Source of the DNA: Candidula unifasciata
Taxonomy: Eukaryota > Mollusca > Gastropoda > Stylommatophora > Geomitridae
Assembly: GCA_905116865.2 (NCBI GenBank)
Contig: CAJHNH020001112.1
Location: 1,215,932 to 1,279,931 of the forward strand
DNA: 64,000 nucleotides
Direction of reading: 5' to 3'
A model generated the notes under the pieces. It ran no database searches. It saw only the letters and a list, made by a program, of their open reading frames with translations, and was not told the origin of the DNA. Below, piece after piece: positions 56,060 to 64,000 of this stretch. How positions within the stretch are numbered: position 1 is the first letter of the stretch; each line of letters starts with the position of its first letter. The position numbers and the translations under genes are program-made.

Positions 56060-56288
56060 CGGCTCTGTGGCTAAGTCGATGCGAACGCTTCGTAATGCCG
56101 GGATGTCGGGTTCAATCCCAGTTACGGGCCATGCGCCTTGCGTTGGTTTCGACAGTGGTATCAAGAAAGCCGACTGTCCAGAGAGCAATGGCAAACTACT
56201 GGACGTAGATTTGCCTAGAAAAACCACACAACAGCCAGAGGCTATTAGGGTTGGTTCTGCAACGTCCTGTAAAGGATAGGCAACAACC
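56060..56288 (+). mobile_element. tRNA-derived SINE, family 2, full length
   Basis: A box TGGCTAAGTCGA and B box GGGTTCAATCCC in a tRNA-like head, then CCATGCGCCTTGCGTTGG and CAACGTCCTGTAAAGGATA. Flanked by the perfect 15-bp duplication TATTCTTTGGAAGGT (56045-56059 and 56289-56303). A second copy is at 62125-62338. Confidence 0.95.
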
Positions 56289-56303
56289 TATTCTTTGGAA
56301 GGT

Positions 56304-57964
56304 GTGTCACTTTCAATGACAGCATAAAGACTGCTTTCTGGTGCTTTACTTGTACATCGTAATCCTTCGCTACCCGTAGAGAGTTTGGGTGTCACTAGCT
56401 TTTGTTAACAACAAGTGTTTCAGCGTGTTCTGATGTTGGAGACAATTGTAAATTTTTCAAAATTGTTTGATAATATTTAGTTTGAATATGTTAACACACC
56501 CGTTAACTACGGCTCCATCAGGCTAGGCTGCCGCTTAGCTTCTTTTGTTTTCGGACGTACGGTCAAAAAATCTTGGATTTCATCAGTTTTAATCCGTCCA
56601 CCTTAGCCCGCCCCCCCCCCCTTTCCACCTCTCACTCTTCCTCCCCGGGGGATATTCGTCTGCAAATTCTTCCTTCTGCAGTTGATGAATGTGCTGAAGC
56701 TATTGCTTTGTTAGCTCAGTCGCGGTACCGGCACTTTCCAGAAGTTCGGTTTCCAAAGCTACGTTCCAGTTTCAAAGCAAAAATAAGATAATTTTGCTCG
56801 GATACCAAGCTGTTCGAGTTTGGGTCGTTCGGCTTCCAAGGTATCATCGTATATCAGATCATACTGCTGCTGAAATATTATAAGCTAAAAGAGACAAACC
56901 TTCTGTCTTACTGACAACCCATTCATTACCTGTATACCGACATCCCTTTTGAGGATGAGGATGATGATATTCGTGATATATTGATGGTGCATGATGACTA
57001 TGATGACGAGGAATGATGACGAGGAATGATGACAGCGATCACAAATAAAAAATATTGATTAAAGTTGCCATAGCTCACAGCGGTGTCAAATATGTCACTG
57101 CATTTTAACTGATTTGAAAATCAATAATCCATTCAATCTAGATCTAATATGCAAATTAACAGCCCTTGCAGCCAGACGGCTGTACAAAGCCAAATCACGT
57201 GCTCAGTGAGTGGAAGATGCCAATGAGATGTGAACGCGAGAGAACATAGAAGGCATAGATTGGAGTAGACTTGTGGTCAATCGATGCTTTACATACCGTT
57301 TCTGCGCTTATTGTATGTTTTTAACACTTATCTGTATTTTACTTCTTCTTTATTTCATTGTTCCATATTCTAGTTTTCATCGTATCGTTTGGGCCTTGCT
57401 GTGTGCTACTTCAATCAATCAGTCATTCAGTCAATCAGCATGTCCTTTACAGAATTTCGATCTCTTCATGACACACCCGAAAGTTTCTTTTTCTCTTGAC
57501 CATTGTCCAGCCGTGTTAGGGATGCTGGTTGAACTTTTTTTTGTTTGTTCTAGCAAAGCACCTGCCTACAACTTGGTCCACGTCTATCTCTACAAAACGA
57601 ATATAACATTGCCGTCTGGTAAGACGTAGAAGTGCTAGTAAACACTGTTGCTCTCTCAATTGTACCGTGCCTTTATTCCTTCTCTCCAATATGGTCTTTA
57701 TGCAGTAAGAATGCTAAATCTCTGAGCGTTTAAAATGTTTCCTTCCCTCTGTTATTTATCTGAGCAATTATCCTTTCATTCTCTCTCAAACAGTTATAAC
57801 TGATTTCTTTTCCTTCATGAAATATGACCTACTCTTCAATAAACCCACCCCAAGAGAGCCCTAACTCGGTTTTCTAATTTCTTATGCACCTAGACAAAAG
57901 CAAAAGCTCTTCTCATGCCACTGACGCATCAAATATAATGCTAGGCTCGGCATTGTAGTAGCTC
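56304..57964. other. Long unassigned region
   Basis: ORFs at 56573-56791 and 57273-57629 have no domain. A short GATGAC-rich repeat lies at 56955-57030. Confidence 0.5.
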
Positions 57965-58165
57965 AGTCAGTACTTGGTGGCTGATGTACGTCACACCGAC
58001 CACCTTTACTTCCTAATACATTACCTGGTACCCATTTGAGACGAGGGAGACTTGTGTACCCATGTTAGTTTTGAAGGAAAAACAAATTTGACTCGATGCG
58101 GATTCAAACCCAAAAAACGTGAGCCTCAGTCGAGCGTCTAATCAATACGCCACACAAACTACTGT
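57965..58165 (-). mobile_element. SINE family 1, diverged
   Basis: Reverse body (ACCTTTACTTCC; TACCTGGTACCCATTTGAG) and head (ATGCGGATTCAAACCC; GAGCGTCTAATCAATACGCC). The tail part is lost. Confidence 0.75.
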
Positions 58166-58850
58166 AGGGTTGATTAAACATAACATCTAACAACACAAGG
58201 AATAACAACCTAGCATCGGAAGACGGCAGATAACCCCCTATACCGGAACTATTAATCAGCCTTAAGGCAAAGTGATTTAAAAATAAAATCGAAAGTACAT
58301 TTCAAGGTTTTGTGTCCCACGTATTGAAACCACGAACTTGGTCAATACCAAGTAGATTACACAATCACACATACACACGGATGTACTCACACAAACCTAC
58401 ACAGATAGCAGTCGATAGTTTGTTTTTAATCACGGTGGTTCACCTTTGCCCAGAGATTAGACTTCTTCCATTGATCAGCGGTCTTGGCTTCGCTTCCAGC
58501 CATAAGTGCACAAATATTGAGTGAACTGACTAGAGTAAGCCTCGATGCGTGTAAGTCTCCAAAGGAGATATCACAGCAAATTTTCTTTCAATGTTTAGCT
58601 TAAACACTTTTGTCAGACGTAAACTAAGATCTAGACTTTGCCAATGTGAGCAAAACCATACTACAAAAATTACCAATTATTCCAATGATAATTAAAGCCA
58701 AACATTTCTTAGATACGCTGGAACAAATCTTTAGAAATTTACTTTTTTTAAACAATATTTAACAGACTTAATGAAACTTTATCATAACATTACATTAATA
58801 ATTCTACAAACTTACCTGACGACAATAATGCACCCACACAAACACTGATG
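58166..58850. other. No recognisable feature
   Basis: Short ORFs only; AT-rich. Confidence 0.5.
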
Positions 58851-58960
58851 GAATGAACGAACGAACTTTATTTTTAAAAAGTCACAAACTGAGCACGCAG
58901 GCTTGTCTTACATTCGGCCCTTCACAACACCCATCTTTCATGCAGCAATTGTATTTAATC
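58851..58960 (-). mobile_element. Retroelement 3' end with (TTCG)n tail
   Basis: Reverse of the 18775-18905 sequence (CTTACATTCGGCCCTTC) with an AATGAACGAACGAAC tail on plus. Confidence 0.7.
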
Positions 58961-58961
58961 A

Positions 58962-59031
58962 ATGAGTTACATTGAGTTGGTCGGGGCCAAATGCACCATT
59001 GAATGCTAGAAAGGCAGAAGAAGAAGAAGAC
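58962..59031 (+). mobile_element. LINE 3' end with short (GAA)n tail
   Basis: Plus-strand match to the last ~50 bp of LINE copies 1/2 (GAGTTGGT; CTAGAAAGGCAGAAGAAGAA). Here the tail is GAA on plus, showing that tail strand follows element strand. Confidence 0.75.
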
Positions 59032-59479
59032 TACAAACAAGATTCTACAGCTAAGAATTCTTTGCATGAATATACACTCACTTTAGCGCGTTAGTTTAGT
59101 TTATCTATTTGACGTTAATATAAAATAAAGGCGAAACTTAAGAAAATAATTGAAATTAACCAAATCATCATCACAACAAAATATTTTACTTCTTACATTT
59201 TGTTTTTCTTGAGCCAGAACCTGGGAACTCAAACACCTTGAGGCTCGCCACATCCTTTTTTTCTGATAAACATTTGTATTATAAAGCCTGATGCCTCCTC
59301 TCAATAAGCAATGGAAGGCTGAGCACACCATCTCTAAACAGTTCGCAAGGGGTCTAAGTGTGTTCCCTAAACATTTAGAGGGGTATCGTTTAAAGTATTT
59401 GTTTGCACATTTCACATTACTTTAAATAAACTATTAGATTTATTTGCAATTCACCATATATACCAATAACAAGCAAAGA

Positions 59480-59690
59480 CACCCTCGTTGGTTGGGACAT
59501 GTTCCTCAAAAGGAGGATGGTCATAGTCCAAAGAGTCTTCCTGTATGGTGAACTAGTAACATGGATAAGATCCGCAGGAAAGCCAAAGCTACGCTATAGG
59601 GACGTATGCAAAAGCGACCTGAAAGATGTCAACACTGGCACATACACTTGGGAGAGATCAGCTGCAGGCCGACCCTGCTGCAGGTAAACA
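59480..59690 (+). pseudogene. LINE C-terminal fragment
   Basis: Plus frames give LLYGELVTWIRSAGKPKLRY, then RDVCKSDLKDVNTGTYTWE, a well-known LINE C-terminal signature (usually GKRPxGRPxLRYKDxCKRDLK). Frameshifted at the start; no tail seen. Confidence 0.75.
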
Positions 59691-59759
59691 GTGAAATGAT
59701 ATGGCAACAGCCGCGATGTCGCAGCTGAGTACGATGTGGAAACCGGGGCTCGTCGGTGT

Positions 59760-60045
59760 GTCCAGATGATACATGATAAGGCAGTCGTTGTTACTGCCTT
59801 GTGGGAGTTCGGAGGAACAGACGGATCACCACAGTCTGGTGAGATTGACGCAGGGGGGAGTGACGAGAGGTTCTGACAGATGCACTAGCCTCAGAGGAAA
59901 GGCAAGACGAATGTTTAATCAGAATACTACTGGCACCATTAGTATTGGAATTCGCTGACAGCTGAAGATGGGGACGGAGCGCTTAGGGGAATGCCCCGAG
60001 TGTTGTGATGTCGGTTTTTGAATTAAATCAAATCAAATACAATAT
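59760..60045 (+). pseudogene. I-like LINE 3' end remnant
   Basis: Degraded MIHDKAVVVTAL, then QNTTGTISIGIR and, after a shift, CPECCDVGF. Same family as 47578-47930. Confidence 0.65.
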
Positions 60046-60059
60046 GGAAGAGAAAAATC

Positions 60060-60440
60060 AGCATCGCAGTCATGGTGACATTTACAAATGACTGGTGTCT
60101 ATCTCCTTATACGGATGTGAAAGTTGGACTCTCACTTGGGAATTGGAAAGGAGGATTCAGGCTTTCGAATGTGAATGCTACAGACGCATTTTAGGAATTA
60201 GTTATTTTGAATACAAAACGAATAAGTATGACATACACACATTATACACATTTGCGGGACATAAGAAGCCTCTCTTGGCAGTGCTGAAACGTTGCATGCT
60301 AGATTGGTATGGGCACGCGGTGAGACATGATTCGATTGCAAATACCTCAAGGGACATTGGGGGGGGGGGGGTTGTAGTTGAAGAAGAGGACAACAGAGAA
60401 GGAACTAGAGTGACATCGATAAGAAATAAACAGGACTAAG
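60060..60440 (+). pseudogene. LINE RT C-terminal fragment
   Basis: Frame with LYGCESWTLTWELERRIQAF, CYRRILGISYFEYKTN, AGHKKPLLAVLKR and LDWYGHAVRHD, the conserved RT thumb-to-C-terminus of endonuclease LINEs. A G-run at 60359-60370 follows. Confidence 0.85.
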
Positions 60441-60689
60441 TTATCATACACTTAGTCATCAAGCAGCAGACAGATAGAGGGTGGGTTTTATGTGCTAGTG
60501 CTTCCATCAATACATCTCCACGAACCTAATGGGCCAAGGGTCATATTATGTTACTAGACAGTGAAAGGTGGACTGTCGCAATTTGAAAGAAGCCAAACTA
60601 AGCAAAATAGTCTGAGAAAAAAAAAAAAAAAAAGAAACATCCAGAACGATAGAGTATCAATGTTTTTATGTTGTGACAGATAGAGATGT

Positions 60690-60832
60690 CTCTAGACGCT
60701 CACCGGCTGATCAGAAGGTCGTGGGTTTGAGACATAATGGAGCCTGGCTTTTTGTTGTCATAATGACTTTTTCCCTCAAGACGACACAGCCTTGAGCGGG
60801 TACTAGGTTTCCCTGAACCTAGTCGTGTTTCC
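60690..60832 (+). mobile_element. SINE family 1, head-only fragment
   Basis: GATCAGAAGGTCGTGGGTTT, GACACAGCCTTGAGCGGGTA. The 3' half is absent, so not a simple 5' truncation. Confidence 0.75.
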
Positions 60833-61484
60833 ATGTATGCTGTCAGTGCCAAGATCGTATGGGTTTATTCCCATTATGTCAATGAAATATTTCAGGCTAA
60901 GTTTCTCAAGGAAGCTACTTACAGGTATTTTTCCCAGTAGTTCTTGTAATCTCTTCATTTCCTATGCGATCTTTTCTCGTTTTGCCCTCGGCTTTTCTCA
61001 GACATCAAATTTCACAGGTGGGTTTTTTTTATCTCCTGCGCTTGACCGCCAATTATTCCTCCTCACGAAGAAACTGCCTCATGGTGTTAAGCAGGCAATG
61101 GATCGAGCACCCACTCACCCCCCCCCCCCCACCCTCCTACACACACACACACACACTCTAGCAACTCCACAAAGCACTAAGAAGACAGATTTTACGAAAG
61201 CGCACTATCTATTCGGCTTCTATATTCTGTGCTTCCTGATCTATGATTAATTTTCTTCTTGTCTTCAGCCATATTGTCTTGTGGTTTACAGCTAGGATGC
61301 GATGTCCCTGTAATTCAGCCCAACACATTCGACTTCAGCAAGTATTTGATTAGTAGCTTTTCACGACATGCTTGTCAAGGGGTGGCTGGTCTATCTTCCA
61401 CCCCTCCTCCCCAACCCCTTTTTTTTCTCCTTAAAACAAATCACGCACTTGAGCCCACATGGGTACTTCGACCACAACAAAGTC
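60833..61484. other. Unassigned, with C-run and (CA)n at 61118-61156
   Basis: Short ORFs only; no element recognised. Confidence 0.5.
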
Positions 61485-61765
61485 AAAGTTAAGTAAAAGA
61501 CATTTACCCCGCCTTCAGGGCACTGGCACTTAGATCTAGACCTATATTGTATAGAGCCATCAGCACTTGGTGTCCCATGCGGTTAACATCACGCCGTCGT
61601 CTGCCTTGACTTCGCATGACTTTAACCTGGTATCCTTTCACGGCTGGATCGAATTGGGAGCCAATGTCTTTTTTTTTTAACGTCCAGCACCATCCGGATT
61701 TAAACCCACGACCTTCGGATCCGGCAGGTCAGCGTCTAGACACTATACCGCCATGGCTCGCACTC
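61485..61765 (-). mobile_element. SINE family 1, full-length diverged copy
   Basis: Reverse tail (AAGTAAAAGACATTTACC), body, T-run, B-box region (AAACCCACGACCTTCGGATC) and head (CGTCTAGACACTATACCGCC). Confidence 0.83.
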
Positions 61766-62044
61766 GACCACATTAAAAAAAAAACCAGACTTAGAGAGTG
61801 AGCTGTTTCTAAGGTGGCGAAGGTAGACCAGTAGGTAAAGGCTTGCCTGTCGACCCAGACGTCTTGAGGTTGATTTCGCACTAGGCATATTATTGAAAAT
61901 GGGAAATATTACACAAAATGTGACTAGAATGTTCAACCTATGGTATGGAAAAGACGCACACAAACGCAACCTAACATTTCGACCAAAGTCTTTATCAACG
62001 AATCACTAACTACAGCAATGCTTGTGACAGGAAAACTCAACGGA

Positions 62045-62524
62045 CACGACAACAGTGCTAATTAGACGTACCGCGATCGAAACCCACTGCTGGCTGCGTG
62101 GATTTTATCATGGTATGGGGCGTCTCGTCGGCTTTGTGGCCAAGTCGAAGCGAACGCTTCGTAATGCCGGGGTTCCGGGTTCGATCCCAGCTGCCGGCCA
62201 TGCGCCTTGCGTTGGTTTTGACGGTGGTATCAGCAATGGCAAACTACTGGACGTAAATTTGCCTACAGAAACCACACAGCAGCCAGGGACTGCTGAGGTT
62301 GGTTCTGCAACGTCCTGTAAAGGATACGCAACTAACTTTATGGGGCGTCGCAAGTCGACCCGGCTTAAAATGGGTACCGTAATGGCTATCATAGGGAAGT
62401 AAAGACGGCCGGTGTTATGCTGACCACATTACCCACCCAGTGCCAATCGATCTGTAAAAATATGATTGCTCTTCCCATTTGCCCGATGCGCCTAAGGAGT
62501 GAAAGGGGATCTTTTACTTTTTAT
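62045..62524 (+). mobile_element. SINE family 1B, split by a family 2 SINE
   Basis: 62045-62124 and 62349-62524 together align with the reverse of 32458-32742: ATCGAAACCCACTG, then GGGTACC, GAAGTAAAGACGGCC and the GGGGATCTTTTACTTTT end. The family 2 SINE lies inside. Confidence 0.85.
62125..62338 (+). mobile_element. SINE family 2, inserted in SINE 1B
   Basis: Matches 56060-56288, lacking a short internal stretch (GAAAGCCGACTGTCCAGAG region). Target duplication TATGGGGCGTC at 62114-62124 and 62339-62349. Boxes A and B intact. Confidence 0.93.
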
Positions 62525-62576
62525 AATACGAAACAAAAAAAGTAAAAAGGTGCAAGAAAACAAAGAGGGGGCGGGG

Positions 62577-62594
62577 GAGCAGGGGGGGGGGGGG
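62577..62594. repeat. Poly-G run
   Basis: About 14 consecutive G after a G-rich stretch. Confidence 0.9.
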
Positions 62595-62864
62595 TAGTAG
62601 ATACACACTTAAGTTAAATACATGAACAAGTAGTAACATTATATTAAATTACGCTGTTCTGGATATACATGTTTCATTTACGTCATATTTTTTTCAAAGC
62701 CGACCGACGAGTGTCAACCCAGTCTATAATAATATGTATGAGAATATGTCATAGTTGTAACAGTGGTCAGCTTGATAATGGTCAGATCATATTATCAAGT
62801 ACTAAAGGAGTTACTAACTTGGTTTATTTAAAGGATCAACATTATGGCACACGGGTGTAACCCA

Positions 62865-63205
62865 TAAGTACTCCGTTCTACTTCTAACTCAAGCCTGAGT
62901 CTAAAGTGGCTCAGCACAGTGCACGAACTTCGTTCCACCGGCGAGAATACTGAAATACTTTGGAGATATTTTTAACTCTAAATTAAGCCATGGCAGCGCC
63001 TCTATGTAACTATTTTCTATTTCCAACTGCCAAAAGATTTTTTAACATTCGCAACAATACACACGGGCGTCCGATCTCACTACCCAGAGACCAGGAATAA
63101 TTAGTGAAAATCCACGTGGAAAAAAATCACAGTCTTCATCAGGGCCCGAACCCGGCACTCCAGCACTAGAGGCGGACGCCATGCTTTGACACAACGCAGC
63201 TCCCA
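62865..63205 (-). mobile_element. SINE family 3, full length
   Basis: Reverse of the 45605-45960 element: CGTTCTACTTCTAACTCAAG at the tail, CGGGCGTCCGATCTCACTAC in the body and GGGCCCGAACCCGGCACTCC at the B box. Confidence 0.85.
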
Positions 63206-63439
63206 GAGTTACTAAAATATGACTCTAGCACCACATTGTGGAGATGTCTAAGACAAGCTTTTTAATGCTTGTACTCACCACTTTCGCGATGTAGACCGGT
63301 GGGGGTCTTGGAGCCTGAGCATTTCAAGTGGCATGGCTAGTGCTGTCGCCATGGACTCTGCAGGCTGGAATTTTTTTTGTCACTCTGATAGAAAGGAAAA
63401 TCTATGACCTTACTGAGGATTCACACCCATGTTCCCCGC

Positions 63440-63900
63440 ATAAGTGTCCAGTGTTCTTAACTGTCCAGCCAACTGCTGCCCCGATGGATCACCATCTTAT
63501 CTCGTCTTGGTGCTCTTGTGCCTTGCGCTGTCGAGGTGATGTATAAATTACGGGAACGTGTGTTTCGCAAATGTGGATTCCCAGGGACTCTGCTATTCCC
63601 TCTGACAATCGCTGGTGTAGTCGGCCTCTTCTTCGCTTCCCGTCTGGCTTGTACATCATTGCGTGCTGTGGTATACTGTCTGCTTACATCGGCGTTACAT
63701 GGCCAAACCATTTCACATGTATCTTTTAATGAAATCCAGAGCTGCTGTTATTGTTATGTTCCTTAGGATTTCTTCATTTCTGATCCTATATCTTCTTGTT
63801 ATGTTGAAAGCCCTTCGCATAAAGAATTTCCTCTGGATCATTGCAATGAAAAATTTGCCTTACATTTTCCAGTTCTTTGCTGCATTTTTCTAAGCAGTTC
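63440..63900 (-). pseudogene. LINE C-terminal fragment
   Basis: Minus frames give FMRRAFNITRRYRIRNEEIL, then KWFGHVTPM and PDGKRRRGRLHQRL, the same pattern as 4244-4480. Stops and shifts present. Confidence 0.75.
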
Positions 63901-64000
63901 CATGTTGTTTGTGTGATTGACACGACCTAATTCCAATAATTATCGGTAATCATTGAGATTTTCTCTAGGATTTAAGCAATCCTTAAATAGAAACTCGGCA

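Noticed and set aside
56060..56130. tRNA gene
   Set aside because: A and B boxes are present, but no cloverleaf with paired acceptor stem is evident, and the sequence is the head of a repeated SINE with target duplications. The same applies to 45605, 54367 and 1650-1715.
57273..57629. 118-codon ORF with hydrophobic start
   Set aside because: No recognisable domain or supporting features; consistent with random AT-rich sequence.

Overview
The window is repeat-dense, gene-poor animal DNA. I recognise no host gene with confidence. Nearly everything identifiable is a transposable element or the tandem repeats around them. A dominant tRNA-derived SINE family, many unrelated LINE clades, a Gmr1-like Ty3/gypsy element and SPIN-type hAT elements together suggest a mollusc, most likely a heterobranch gastropod. 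The SINE body resembles, from memory, SINEs of freshwater snails, and SPIN elements have been reported in a pond snail. The assignment is inference; no ribosomal or mitochondrial marker is present.

Layout. 0-10 kb: decayed LINE fragments of several families, SINE copies, a LINE (6.25-8.06 kb) interrupted by a second LINE with a clean target duplication, and a 1.1 kb SPIN-like hAT element. 10.5-11.8 kb: a SINE, then long CT- and TG-rich low-complexity DNA. 11.80-18.76 kb: a complete LTR retrotransposon on the minus strand with two LTRs I read as identical (610 bp), a 5-bp target duplication, primer-binding site, polypurine tract, gag and pol. Its pol order is protease-integrase-reverse transcriptase-RNase H, the copia-like order of Gmr1-type gypsy elements. 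18.8-21.8 kb: a LINE/SINE tail, a CT tract and an RNase H LINE remnant. 21.8-26.5 kb: an R2-superfamily LINE as a head-to-tail 1.2-mer. 26.9-28.0 kb: a 17-bp minisatellite and a three-level nest (SINE in SPIN in SINE). 28.36-30.66 kb: an I-like LINE with RT and RNase H.

30.7-40 kb: a 175-bp duplication, a Penelope-like GIY-YIG fragment carrying a SINE, a ~1 kb TTC array, and LINE ends, one with an in-frame 5x75 bp expansion. 40.2-45.2 kb: a nearly complete endonuclease-RT LINE nested inside an older copy of its own family. 45.6-64 kb: four SINE families, LINE 3' ends and microsatellites, with SINE-in-SINE nesting at 62 kb.

The main theme is mechanism rather than physiology. LINE 3' tails of two kinds, (CTAA)n and (GAA)n, mark insertions. 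The GAA tails seem to seed several of the long TTC/GAA arrays. Many insertions keep target duplications, so the order of events can be read from sequence. Most coding regions carry stops or frameshifts. The gypsy pol frame is the only long intact protein-coding frame.
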